Source: Variovorax sp. PBS-H4 (GTDB lineage: Bacteria; Pseudomonadota; Gammaproteobacteria; Burkholderiales; Burkholderiaceae_C). From it: 64,000 nt of DNA. Shown in pieces: positions 51,626 through 60,009 of the stretch. The stretch lies in contig NZ_LR594675.1 in the NCBI RefSeq assembly GCF_901827205.1, positions 3,844,001 to 3,908,000 on the forward strand, in the 5' to 3' direction. Position numbers and translations under genes: made by a program. Under the pieces are notes generated by a model, which was given only the letters and a program-made list of their open reading frames with translations, did no database searches and had not been told where the DNA came from. Every line of letters begins with the position of its first letter. Position 1 is the stretch's first letter.

Positions 51626-52561
51626 ATGACATCGGTGCGCCACCGCAACCTCCCCCGCCACCGGGAACCCGAACTGGAGCGCGACATCACGCGCTCGCCT
51701 TCGCTCGGCTACGAGGCGCCGGAGGATTCCGGCCTGGTGCGCTGCCTGGCCCACGGCTTTCCGAGCCCGCTGGTGCGCTGGCATTTTCACGAAGAGTACG
51801 AGCTGCACCTGATCACCGAGACCTCGGGCAAGGCCTTCATCGGCGACTGGATCGGGCCGTTCCAGCCGGGTCATCTGGTGCTGTGCGGACCGCGGCTGCC
51901 GCACAACTGGATCTCGCTCGACGCGCCGGCGGCCGGCGCGGCCGGGCGCGACCGCGTGATCCAGTTTCGCCACCAGCCCATCGAGCACGCGGCCGCCGAG
52001 ATTCCCGAGCTGCGCGAGGTCATGCAGCTGCTCGAGCGCTCGCGCCACGGCATCGAGTTCTTCGGCCTGGCCGAGCGGGCCCTGGCGCATTGGGACGCGG
52101 TCAAAGGCGCGCGCGGACTGCGCCGCTTCGCACTGTTCTGCGACTACCTGGCCGATCTGTCCCAGTGCACCGACTACCGGCTGCTTTCCAACGTACAGAT
52201 GCAAGGCGTGGAAGGCGACGCCGGCGTGGACCAGATCAATGTCATCGTCGACCGCATCACCTCCAACCTGGCCGAGCCGATCGTGATGGCCGACATTGCC
52301 ACCGAGCTCGGCATGAGCGAAAGCCGCTTCAGCCGCTTCTTCAAGCGCTCCACCGGCAACAGCTTCACAGACTTCGTCAATCGCGTGCGCATCAACAGCG
52401 CCTGCCACCTGCTGATGCAGACCGATCACTACGTGACCGACATCTGCTACCAGGTCGGCTTCAACAACGTGGCCAACTTCAACCGCCGCTTCCTGGAGAT
52501 CAAGGGCATGACTCCGACCGAGTTCCGGCGCCAGAGCGACCACCGCTTCGGCGGCGGCTGA
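51626..52561 (+). CDS. mtlR: AraC-family regulator of polyol utilisation
   Basis: 311 residues from ATG 51626 (a GTG at 51599 would add nine). N-terminal cupin-like sensor domain (VRWHFHEEYELHLITETSGKAFIGDW, HLVLCGPRLPHNW) and a C-terminal double helix-turn-helix near residues 205-300 (MADIATELGMSESRFSRFFKRSTG and VTDICYQVGFNNVANFNRRFLE). This matches the MtlR activator of mannitol operons in pseudomonads. It lies within the operon between the SDR and xylulokinase genes, so it likely activates its own transcript. Confidence 0.88.
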   Translation: MTSVRHRNLPRHREPELERDITRSPSLGYEAPEDSGLVRCLAHGFPSPLVRWHFHEEYELHLITETSGKAFIGDWIGPFQPGHLVLCGPRLPHNWISLDAPAAGAAGRDRVIQFRHQPIEHAAAEIPELREVMQLLERSRHGIEFFGLAERALAHWDAVKGARGLRRFALFCDYLADLSQCTDYRLLSNVQMQGVEGDAGVDQINVIVDRITSNLAEPIVMADIATELGMSESRFSRFFKRSTGNSFTDFVNRVRINSACHLLMQTDHYVTDICYQVGFNNVANFNRRFLEIKGMTPTEFRRQSDHRFGGG

Positions 52562-52575
52562 AGAAGGGCCGGCGC

Positions 52576-54042
52576 TTGTACCTCGGGCTCGATCTCGGCA
52601 CCTCGGAGCTGAAGGCGCTGCTGCTGGCGCCGGATCACCGCATCGTCGCGCTGGCCCGAGCGCCGCTCACGGTCGACCGGCCGGCGCCGCTGTGGTCGGA
52701 GCAGGCACCTTCGCAGTGGTGGGAAGCGCTGGAAGCCGCCATGGCCGAGTTGCGGCGCACGCAGGCTGCGGCCCTGGCGGCGGTGCGCGCCATCGGCCTC
52801 TCGGGCCAGATGCATGGTGCCGTGGCGATGGATGCACAAGACCGGGTGCTGCGCCCCGCCATCCTCTGGAACGACGGCCGCAGCGCCGCCCAGTGCCGCA
52901 CGCTCGCGACCCGCGTTCCTCGGCTGGGCGCCATTGCCGGCAACCTTGCCATGCCGGGCTTCACCGCGCCCAAGCTGTTGTGGATGCGCGAGCACGAGCC
53001 CGAGCTGTTCGCGCGAATCACCCATGTGCTGCTTCCCAAGGATTGGCTGCGCTTCATGCTGAGCGGCGAGTTCGCGAGCGACATGTCGGATGCTTCGGGC
53101 ACCCTGTGGCTGGACGTGGGCGCCCGCGACTGGTCGGACGAACTGCTGGGCGCCTGCGGGCTGTCGCGACTGCAGATGCCGCGGCTGGTCGAGGGCAGTG
53201 CCGCCGCCGGCCAGCTCCGGCCGGAGCTCGCGCAACGCTGGGGCCTCGCGGCCGGCGTGCCCATTGCAGGTGGTGGCGGCGACAACGCGGCCAGCGCGGT
53301 CGGCATGGGACTCGTGGAAGCCGGACAGGGTTTCGTCTCGCTGGGCACCTCGGGCGTGATCTTCATTTGCGGCGAACGCTTCGAGCCACGGCCCGACGCC
53401 GCGGTGCATGCCTTCTGCCATGCATTGCCCGGCCGCTGGCACCAGATGTCGGTGATGCTCTCGGCCTCGAGCGCCGTGAGCTGGGGCGCGCGCAGCTTCG
53501 GTCTGGGCAACGAGGCGGCGCTGCTCGCGGCGGCCGCGACGGTGGGCGATGAGGTGCGGCAGCGCGCTCCGCTGTTCCTGCCCTACCTCTCCGGAGAGCG
53601 TTCGCCGCACAACGACGCCGACGCGCAAGGCGTTCTGTTCGGCCTCACGCATGCGCACGGCCCGGCCGAGATCGCCTACGCGGTGGCCGAAGGCGTGAGC
53701 TTCGGGTTGCGCGACGGCCTGGACACGCTCGCCCGGCCGGCCGGCGACCTGGTGCTGGTCGGCGGCGGCGCGCGCAGCGTCTGGTGGGCGCAGTTGCTGG
53801 CCGATGTACTGGAGACCCCGCTGGCGATTTGCGAAGGCAGCGAGGCGGGCGGCGCGCTCGGCGGCGCGCGGCTGGCCTGGCTGTCCGATGGCGGCACGCT
53901 GCGGGAGGTGTGCCGCCGACCCGTGCTGCGCCAGCGCTTCGTGCCGGCCCGATCGCCAGCCGACTACCTTCGCATCCGGCATGCCCGCTTCAAGGCGCTC
54001 TACGCCGGGCTGCGCCCGCTATTCGCCTGGAAGGATGAATGA
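52576..54042 (+). CDS. xylB: Xylulokinase
   Basis: Phosphorylates D-xylulose to xylulose 5-phosphate. The 488-residue FGGY kinase starts LYLGLDLGTSELKALLL with a TTG codon at 52576 (AGAAGGG seven bases upstream; no ATG or GTG fits). It has GLSGQMHGAVAMD near residue 76, ILWNDGRSAAQC, the second-domain FGGY region GGGGDNAASAVGMG and YLSGERSPHNDADAQG, then LVGGGARSVWWAQLLADVL. It directly supports D-arabinitol/xylitol use by the cluster. Confidence 0.93.
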   Translation: MYLGLDLGTSELKALLLAPDHRIVALARAPLTVDRPAPLWSEQAPSQWWEALEAAMAELRRTQAAALAAVRAIGLSGQMHGAVAMDAQDRVLRPAILWNDGRSAAQCRTLATRVPRLGAIAGNLAMPGFTAPKLLWMREHEPELFARITHVLLPKDWLRFMLSGEFASDMSDASGTLWLDVGARDWSDELLGACGLSRLQMPRLVEGSAAAGQLRPELAQRWGLAAGVPIAGGGGDNAASAVGMGLVEAGQGFVSLGTSGVIFICGERFEPRPDAAVHAFCHALPGRWHQMSVMLSASSAVSWGARSFGLGNEAALLAAAATVGDEVRQRAPLFLPYLSGERSPHNDADAQGVLFGLTHAHGPAEIAYAVAEGVSFGLRDGLDTLARPAGDLVLVGGGARSVWWAQLLADVLETPLAICEGSEAGGALGGARLAWLSDGGTLREVCRRPVLRQRFVPARSPADYLRIRHARFKALYAGLRPLFAWKDE

Positions 54043-54043
54043 C

Positions 54044-54976
54044 ATGTTCGTGGTGTGCGGCGAAGCGTTGATGGATGTCTACGTACTGGGGCCGACGCCC
54101 ACTGGCCTGCATCTGGACGCGCGCATCGGCGGCTCGCCCTTCAACGTGGCGGTGGGCCTGGCGCGGCTGGGTCGCCCATCGGCGCTGCTCACCGGCCTGT
54201 CGCGCGACGCGGCGGGGGAACGGCTGATGCACGCGCTGCAAGCGGAAGGCGTCGACACGCGCCTGGTGCTGCGCAGCGATGCGCCAACCACCCTGAGCGT
54301 GGTGAGCGTCGACGCGGGCGGCCTGCCTCACTATGCGTTCTACGGCCATGGCTCGGCAGACCGGGCCATCGACAGCGCTCGCCTGCCCGCACTGCCGCCG
54401 CAGGTTCGCGTGCTGCAGTTCGGCTCCTATGCGCTGGTGGTCGAGCCGGTTGGCAGCGCCCTGCGCGCTTTGGCCGCGCGCGAGCGCGACCGCTGCCTGG
54501 TGGCCTACGACCCCAATGTGCGGCTCAACGTCGAGCCCGATGTGGCACGCTGGCGCACGATGGTGGAGGCCATGGTGGCGCTCTCGCACATGGTGAAGGT
54601 GAGCGATGAGGACCTGGGCTTGCTCTATCCGGATTCAGTACCGGGCGAAGTCGCCCGGCGCTGGCTGTCGCTCGGTGTCCAACTGGTCGTGCTCACTCGC
54701 GGTGCCCGGGGCAGCGAAGCGTGGACTGCGGGTTCGCACGTTGCGGAATCCGCCGCTCCGGTCGAGGTGGTGGACACCGTCGGCGCCGGCGACACCTTCC
54801 AGGCCGCCCTGCTGACCTGGCTGGACGAACAGCAGGCCCTGAGCGTTGCGGGACTTGCAGCACTGGATGCGCAGCGGCTCGCCGCCCTGTTGCGCTTCGC
54901 CACCCGTGTCGCCGCCATCACCTGCTCACGTCGCGGTGCCGACATGCCGCGGCGAGCCGAACTGCCTGCCGACTGA
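54044..54976 (+). CDS. Fructokinase-like PfkB family sugar kinase
   Basis: 310-residue ribokinase-fold kinase; predicted to phosphorylate fructose from mannitol/sorbitol oxidation (MtlZ type). It opens FVVCGEALMDVYVLGPTP, then GGSPFNVAVGLARLGRPSALL (PfkB signature 1), and the catalytic base in VDTVGAGDTFQAALLTWL near residue 250 (signature 2). AAGG nine bases upstream favours the ATG at 54044 over one at 54035. It starts one base after the xylB stop and is the last gene of the operon. Confidence 0.9.
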   Translation: MFVVCGEALMDVYVLGPTPTGLHLDARIGGSPFNVAVGLARLGRPSALLTGLSRDAAGERLMHALQAEGVDTRLVLRSDAPTTLSVVSVDAGGLPHYAFYGHGSADRAIDSARLPALPPQVRVLQFGSYALVVEPVGSALRALAARERDRCLVAYDPNVRLNVEPDVARWRTMVEAMVALSHMVKVSDEDLGLLYPDSVPGEVARRWLSLGVQLVVLTRGARGSEAWTAGSHVAESAAPVEVVDTVGAGDTFQAALLTWLDEQQALSVAGLAALDAQRLAALLRFATRVAAITCSRRGADMPRRAELPAD

Positions 54977-55006
54977 TCGCCTCGGTGCGCTGGCAGCCAC
55001 CTGTTC

Positions 55007-55363
55007 CTACAGGATCGAGTGGTCGGTGGTGAACAGGCAGGAGTCCTCATCCGACTCCGGCTTGGGCTTTCTCGAATCGCTGCCGGCAGCGGGGCGCACG
55101 ACGGGTGGCTCAGCGGGCTCGCCCTCGCCGATGCCGACCGGCGCGCGGGGCTTGCCGAAGGGTGCCAGTCCTTGCACGACGCGCAGCGCCGAAGCGCCCT
55201 CGATCAGCGCCTCCGAGTAGTCGGGCAGGCCGCGGGTCGAGGAATCCACCGGCCGGTAGACCAGGCACTCGTCGGAGTCCGCCTGAACAGCCTCCATCAG
55301 GATCCAATGAAATTCATTGGGTTCGAGTTCGAGAACTGTCAGGGCAAGGTCGCGCAGAGCCAT
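55007..55363 (-). CDS. Hypothetical protein
   Basis: 118 residues, not recognised. The first 45 residues are a predicted alpha/beta stretch (ALRDLALTVLELEPNEFHWILMEAVQ), the middle is YRPVDSSTRGLPDYSEALIEGASALRVV and the tail is Pro/Gly/Ser-rich and probably disordered. AGAGG before the ATG at 55363. Converges with the fructokinase gene. It seems single-copy and independent; conserved-looking N-terminus suggests a genuine gene. Confidence 0.6.
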   Translation of the reverse strand: MALRDLALTVLELEPNEFHWILMEAVQADSDECLVYRPVDSSTRGLPDYSEALIEGASALRVVQGLAPFGKPRAPVGIGEGEPAEPPVVRPAAGSDSRKPKPESDEDSCLFTTDHSIL

Positions 55364-55480
55364 GGGGGAAACCTCTTGTTGAATGTCGCAGATTGTTACA
55401 GGCTGTTGATTATTGGCAAAGGTACTTTTGCACGGGTGTCTCCTCCACATGATGGAGTCCCGGCACAGCGTGGAGTGAAC

Positions 55481-55500
55481 GGCGCCGCCGTAGCGGCGCC
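55481..55500 (-). terminator. Hairpin after the DegP-type protease gene
   Basis: GGCGCCGC and GCGGCGCC form a perfect eight-pair stem with a four-base loop, 17 bases past the protease stop on the minus strand. There is no U-run, so it is a transcript-end structure at best. Confidence 0.4.
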
Positions 55501-55516
55501 CCGGCCCGCACCTTCT

Positions 55517-56977
55517 TCAGCCCAGGCGCACCGGCACGAAGATCCTGTCGCCGTCGCGCTGGATCAGCAGCGCGACCGACTTGTCGGCCTTCGCCGCCAC
55601 CTCGCGCACCTGCTCCACTGTCTTGGCGGGCGTGCCGTTGATGGCCAGCAGCACGTCGCCGGGCTGCACGCCCGCCATGGCCGCGGGGCCACCCGCATCC
55701 TCGATGAGCAGGCCGGCATCCACGCGCGCCTCCCGTTTTTCCTGCGGCTGCAAGGGGCGCAGCGCGAGCCCCAGCTTGCCGTGTCCGGCGGCGGCGTCGT
55801 TCTTGGCCACGGCACTCGTCTTCTCGCCCGCATCGCCGAGCCGGGCGCTGATCTCGTGCCGCTCGCCCTGGCGCCACACGTCCAGCGTGATGCGGCTGCC
55901 CGGCTTCTTCTGGCCGATCAGCGCCGGCAGGTCGCCCGACGCGACGATGGGCTCGCCGTCGACCTTGCGGATCACGTCGCCCGAGCGCAGGCCGGCCTCG
56001 TCGGCCGGGCCGCCCTTCTCGACGTTCGACACCAGCGCGCCTTCAGGCTTGTCGAGCTTGAAAGAGTCGGCGAAGGCCTGGTTGACCTCCTGCACCGCCA
56101 CGCCGAGCCGGGCATGGCTGACCTTGCCGGTCGCGACGATCTGGTCCTTGACCTGGATCGCGACATCGATGGGGATCGCGAACGAGACACCCTGGTAGCC
56201 GCCGCTGCGGCTGTAGATCTGCGAGTTGATGCCCACCACTTCGCCGCGCGTGTTGAGCAGCGGCCCGCCCGAGTTGCCGGGGTTGATGGCCACGTCGGTC
56301 TGCAGGAAGGGCACGTAGCTGTCGTCGGGCAGCGACCGGCCCTTGGCGCTCACCACGCCCGCCGTCACGGTGTTCTCGAAGCCGAAGGGCGAGCCGATAG
56401 CGAGCACCCATTCGCCCACCTTGAGGTCCTTGGTGCTGCCCAGTTGCAGGGTCGGCAGGTTCCTGGCGTCGATCTTGAGCACGGCGATGTCGGTCCTGGG
56501 GTCGGAGCCGAGCACCTTGGCGCGGAACTCGCGGCGGTCGGTGAGCTTGACCGTCACCTCGCTGGCGTCCTTCACCACGTGTGCGTTGGTCAGGATGATG
56601 CCGTCCGCATTCACGATGAAGCCCGAGCCCTGGCCGCGCACGGGCACCTCGCGCTGCTGGCCGCGCTGCCCGAACTGGCCACCGCCGAAACGACGGAAGA
56701 ACTCGAACATCGGGTCTTCCGGATCGATACCGGCCATGCCCTCCATCGAGGTCTTGGTGGTGCCGGTCACGCTGATGTTGACCACGGCCGGACCGTCGCG
56801 CGAGGTGATGGTCGAAAAGTCGGGCATGGTGACCAGCGGCGCCGCGGCGGCAGGCGCCGCTGCAGGCGCGCCGACGGCACTGGCACTGGTGTAGGCGCCC
56901 GCGCCGACGGCGCCGATCACCCCGGCGGCGGCCAGTGCGGCGGCAAGGGCACGAGGCGAATTCAGACGGACATTCAT
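55517..56977 (-). CDS. DegP/DegQ/MucD-type periplasmic serine protease
   Basis: 486-residue HtrA protease for misfolded envelope proteins. N-terminal signal/anchor (residues 8-40), trypsin-like domain with catalytic triad His133 (ILTNAHVV), Asp163 (RTDIAVLKID) and Ser236 (NPGNSGGPLL), then two PDZ domains (near 285-380 and 400-480, GLLIEDAGGPAAMAGVQPGDVLLAING). A glycine/glutamine-rich LA-loop (GGGQFGQRGQQRE) is present. It starts 71 bases after the histidine kinase gene on the same strand, suggesting co-control by that two-component system. Confidence 0.93.
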   Translation of the reverse strand: MNVRLNSPRALAAALAAAGVIGAVGAGAYTSASAVGAPAAAPAAAAPLVTMPDFSTITSRDGPAVVNISVTGTTKTSMEGMAGIDPEDPMFEFFRRFGGGQFGQRGQQREVPVRGQGSGFIVNADGIILTNAHVVKDASEVTVKLTDRREFRAKVLGSDPRTDIAVLKIDARNLPTLQLGSTKDLKVGEWVLAIGSPFGFENTVTAGVVSAKGRSLPDDSYVPFLQTDVAINPGNSGGPLLNTRGEVVGINSQIYSRSGGYQGVSFAIPIDVAIQVKDQIVATGKVSHARLGVAVQEVNQAFADSFKLDKPEGALVSNVEKGGPADEAGLRSGDVIRKVDGEPIVASGDLPALIGQKKPGSRITLDVWRQGERHEISARLGDAGEKTSAVAKNDAAAGHGKLGLALRPLQPQEKREARVDAGLLIEDAGGPAAMAGVQPGDVLLAINGTPAKTVEQVREVAAKADKSVALLIQRDGDRIFVPVRLG

Positions 56978-57048
56978 GGGGGACTCCTTTCGAGGTGTCA
57001 GTGGAAACACGATGAAAGGAAATGTCGGTCAGCTCGCTTAGGCCCGCC

Positions 57049-58362
57049 TTAAACGGTGGAGGGAAAAAGCAGCCTCACCCGCAAGCCGCCCAGGCTGTCC
57101 GAGTGCCCGATGTCCAGCGCGGCGCCATGCTGGTCTGCGATCGACTTGACGATCGCCAGCCCCAGGCCGCTGCCCGGCGCCTGCGATTCCCCGACACGGT
57201 AGAAGCGGTCGAGCACGCGCTCGCGTTCCTCGCGCGGCAGGCCCGGTCCGCTGTCCTCCACTACCAGCTCGGCGCCGCCGGCCTGCCGGGCGATGCGGAG
57301 GTCGACGCGCCCGCCTTCGGGCGTGTACTTGACGGCGTTGTCCAGCAGGTTGCGCAGCAGTGTGCGCAGCGCCTCGGGCTGGCCCTGTACCCGTGCCGCG
57401 TGTGCACTGGCGATGCCGATGTCGATGCGTTTTGCCTGGGCAGCGGCAATCGCATCGGACAGCGCCAACCGCGCGACCTCCTGCAGCTCCACCGCCTCCG
57501 GTGGTGTTCCGGCCGCTGCGCTGGCCTCCTGCCGCGCCAGGGCCAGCATTTGCTCCACCAACCGCGTCGCCCGGTCGATGCCTGCAGCCAGTCGGTTCAC
57601 GGCCACCTCGCGCGTGGCCTCGTCAGGCGCACGCTGCAGCCCCTGCACCTGCAGCTTCAGCGCGGCCAGCGGCGAGCGCAATTCATGCGCGGCGTCCGCC
57701 ACGAAATGCTTCTGCGCCTCGAAGGCGCGGCGCACGCGGTCGAACAGCAGGTTGAGTTCGTGCACCAGAGGACGCACCTCCTCCGGCAATCCGCTCTCAC
57801 TCACGGGTGAGAGGTCGTCGGCCTGCCGCGCCGCCACCTGGCCGCGCACGCGGGCCACGGGCGCCAGCGAGTGGCTCACCACCCACCACACGACCAGCAT
57901 GAGCAGCGGCGCCGCCAGCGCGATGGGCCCGACCGTACGCAGCGCCAGCGTGCCCGCCATGTGGCGGCGCGCAGCCATGTCCTGCGCCACCTGGATCACC
58001 AGCGAGCGGGCCTGCAGCGAGTAGACCCGGTAGGTGGTGCCGCGCGCCTTCACGTTCGAGAAGCCGAGCACTGCACGCTGCGGCAGTGCAGCCTGGGCGG
58101 CCGATTCGAAGACGAGCACGCCATCGGCCGTCCATACCTGCACGACGAACTCGAAGTTCTCCTCGCCGTCGCTCAGCCCCCCCACTGCCGCGCTCGGTGG
58201 CAGGCCGGCGCGCAGCGACAGGGCCATCTGCTGCATGTGGTAGTCGAAGATCTGGTCGGCCTCGTCGAGCACCGTGCGATAGGCGACGAAGGCCTGGGTG
58301 CCGGCGGCCAGCACGATGGCCGCAAGCAAGAACAGCAACAGCCGCGCGCGCAAGGATTTCAT
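57049..58362 (-). CDS. Two-component sensor histidine kinase (QseC/TctE-like)
   Basis: 437 residues: TM1 near 5-28, a periplasmic sensor of about 115 residues, TM2 near 145-163, a HAMP-like linker, the H-box FVADAAHELRSPLAALKLQ with phospho-acceptor His226, N-box LRNLLDNAVKYTPEGG, and G-boxes VEDSGPGLP and GSGLGLAIVKSI. The sensor domain matches no ligand family I can name. Start ATG at 58362; it follows the response regulator by 34 bases. Confidence 0.93.
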   Translation of the reverse strand: MKSLRARLLLFLLAAIVLAAGTQAFVAYRTVLDEADQIFDYHMQQMALSLRAGLPPSAAVGGLSDGEENFEFVVQVWTADGVLVFESAAQAALPQRAVLGFSNVKARGTTYRVYSLQARSLVIQVAQDMAARRHMAGTLALRTVGPIALAAPLLMLVVWWVVSHSLAPVARVRGQVAARQADDLSPVSESGLPEEVRPLVHELNLLFDRVRRAFEAQKHFVADAAHELRSPLAALKLQVQGLQRAPDEATREVAVNRLAAGIDRATRLVEQMLALARQEASAAAGTPPEAVELQEVARLALSDAIAAAQAKRIDIGIASAHAARVQGQPEALRTLLRNLLDNAVKYTPEGGRVDLRIARQAGGAELVVEDSGPGLPREERERVLDRFYRVGESQAPGSGLGLAIVKSIADQHGAALDIGHSDSLGGLRVRLLFPSTV

Positions 58363-58396
58363 CTGGGCCCCCACGCTCGGCACTGCGCTGCGCGCA

Positions 58397-59056
58397 TCAT
58401 TCTCTCGGCACCATGTACCCCACGCCCCGCACGTTGCGGATCAGGTCTGCGCCCAGCTTCTTGCGCAAGCCGTGCACATAGACCTCGACCGCATTGCTGC
58501 TGATCTCGTCCTTCCAGCCGTAGAGCTTTTCCTCGAGCTGGGCACGCGACAGCACCATGCCGGGCCGGGCGATCAAGGGCTCGAGCACCGCCCACTCGCG
58601 CGCCGACAACACCACGGGCTGGCCGTTGACCGAGACCTCGCGCGTGGTCGGATGGATGCTCACGCCCATGTGCTCGTAGACCGGTTCGGCCCTGCCCGAG
58701 GCCCGCCGCAGCAAGGCGCGGATGCGCGCCAGCAGCTCGTCGAGGTCGTAGGGCTTCAGGACGTAGTCGTCGGCGCCGGAATCCAGGCCTTCGATGCGCT
58801 GCTGCACCGAGTCGCGGGCGGTGGCGATCAGCACCGGCATGCGCTGCTTGCGCGCACGCAGCGCGCGCAGCACTTCGAGTCCGTCGCGGCGCGGCACGCC
58901 GAGGTCGAGCAGGACCAGGTCGTATTGCTGCGTGCGAAGTGCGGTGTCAGCGGCCTCGCCGTCCTTGACCCAATCGACCGCGTAGTGCTCGGCCCGCAGC
59001 AGGTCGAGCACGGCCTCGCCGATCATCACGTCGTCTTCGAGCAGCAGCAGTCGCAT
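58397..59056 (-). CDS. OmpR-family response regulator (QseB-like)
   Basis: 219 residues: receiver domain with acidic pocket EDD (residues 7-9), phospho-acceptor Asp51 (YDLVLLDLGVP) and conserved Lys in VLKPYD near 101; winged-helix effector domain with LSAREWAVLEPLIARPG and SSNAVEVYVHGLRKKLG. First gene of a response regulator, kinase, DegP-type protease row, so envelope stress or cationic/heme-like signals are plausible inputs. 50 bases separate it from the IclR gene upstream. Confidence 0.93.
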   Translation of the reverse strand: MRLLLLEDDVMIGEAVLDLLRAEHYAVDWVKDGEAADTALRTQQYDLVLLDLGVPRRDGLEVLRALRARKQRMPVLIATARDSVQQRIEGLDSGADDYVLKPYDLDELLARIRALLRRASGRAEPVYEHMGVSIHPTTREVSVNGQPVVLSAREWAVLEPLIARPGMVLSRAQLEEKLYGWKDEISSNAVEVYVHGLRKKLGADLIRNVRGVGYMVPRE

Positions 59057-59106
59057 CGTGGAGTCATCCGGCAAAGCTTGTTCGAGATCGTAGCGCGCTG
59101 CAAAGT

Positions 59107-59877
59107 TCAGAGCAGCGAGCGCACCTCGCGTGCCGCCTCGAACAGCAGCGGCAGCAGGTCGCGGCGCAGCGCCTCCTCCGGGTGACGGCCGCCGGAGAGC
59201 ACGACATTGAGCGCGGCCACGGTGTGACCCTGCATGTTGCGCAACGGCACCGCCAGCGCCTGCACGCCAAGCTCGTGTTCCTCGCTGGCGAAACAGTAGT
59301 CTTCCTTGCGGACCTGGACCATGCGCTGGCGCAGCAGGCGCGCAGTGGTAATGGTGTGCGGCGTCAGGCGCGGCAGCAGACGGCCCTTGAGCCACTGCGA
59401 CAGTTGCGCCGGGCTCATCGCCGCCAGCAGCACGCAGCCGGTCGAGGTCGCGTGCGCAGGCAGGCGCGCGCCCAGGTGCAGACCGTAGGCGAGTACGCGG
59501 GTCGGCGTGCCGTAGGCGCCGCTGCGCGCGACGATGACCACCTCCTCGCCGTCGAGCACCACGGCCGAGAAGGACTCGCCGGTCTGGGCCGCCAGCCGGT
59601 TGAGGGTGGGCTGGAGCGCACGCGGCAACCTCGAGGAGGCCAGGTAGCTGCCCGAGAAGCGCAGCACCTTCGGCGCCATCCAGAAATAACTGCCGTCGGT
59701 CTCGAGGTAGCCCAGGTGCGCGAGCGTGAGCAGATGCCGCCGGGCGGCAGCGCGCGTGAGGCCAGCCCGCTCGGCGGCCAGCGTGGCATTGAGGCGCTGG
59801 CGCTCGGTATCGAAGCTCTCGAGCACAGCCATGCCCTTGGCAATGCCCTCGATGAAGTCCGGCTTGGCAATGGTCAC
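59107..59877 (-). CDS. pobR: IclR-family regulator of 4-hydroxybenzoate hydroxylase (PobR/PcaR-like)
   Basis: 256 residues: N-terminal winged helix (RLNATLAAERAGLTRAAARRHLLTLAHLGYLETDG, residues 28-63) and IclR effector domain (LNRLAAQTGESFSAVVLDGEEVVIVARS…). The opening DFIEGIAKGMAVLESFD is typical of the PobR/PcaR/CatR subgroup of aromatic-degradation regulators. Divergent from pobA with a palindrome between them, so it very likely responds to 4-hydroxybenzoate or protocatechuate. Confidence 0.92.
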   Translation of the reverse strand: MTIAKPDFIEGIAKGMAVLESFDTERQRLNATLAAERAGLTRAAARRHLLTLAHLGYLETDGSYFWMAPKVLRFSGSYLASSRLPRALQPTLNRLAAQTGESFSAVVLDGEEVVIVARSGAYGTPTRVLAYGLHLGARLPAHATSTGCVLLAAMSPAQLSQWLKGRLLPRLTPHTITTARLLRQRMVQVRKEDYCFASEEHELGVQALAVPLRNMQGHTVAALNVVLSGGRHPEEALRRDLLPLLFEAAREVRSLL

Positions 59878-59901
59878 GGTGGGTCGGCGTCGTCCAAGTG
59901 T

Positions 59902-59918
59902 TGCGCGATCATCGCGCA
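59902..59918. promoter_or_regulatory. Operator candidate between pobR and pobA
   Basis: TGCGCGAT-C-ATCGCGCA, a perfect 17-base palindrome with single-base centre. Its right half, ATCATCGCGCA (59908-59918), recurs as ATCATCGCACA at 59928-59938, twenty bases further, i.e. on the same face of the helix, as expected for IclR-type dimers binding side by side. Confidence 0.7.
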
Positions 59919-60009
59919 GGCAGCCTCATCATCGCACAGAGGATGGTCCCGGGCGATGCGGGGACGACCGCCCGGTCCTACGCTTCACGCTGACATCCAG
60001 GAGACCTCC

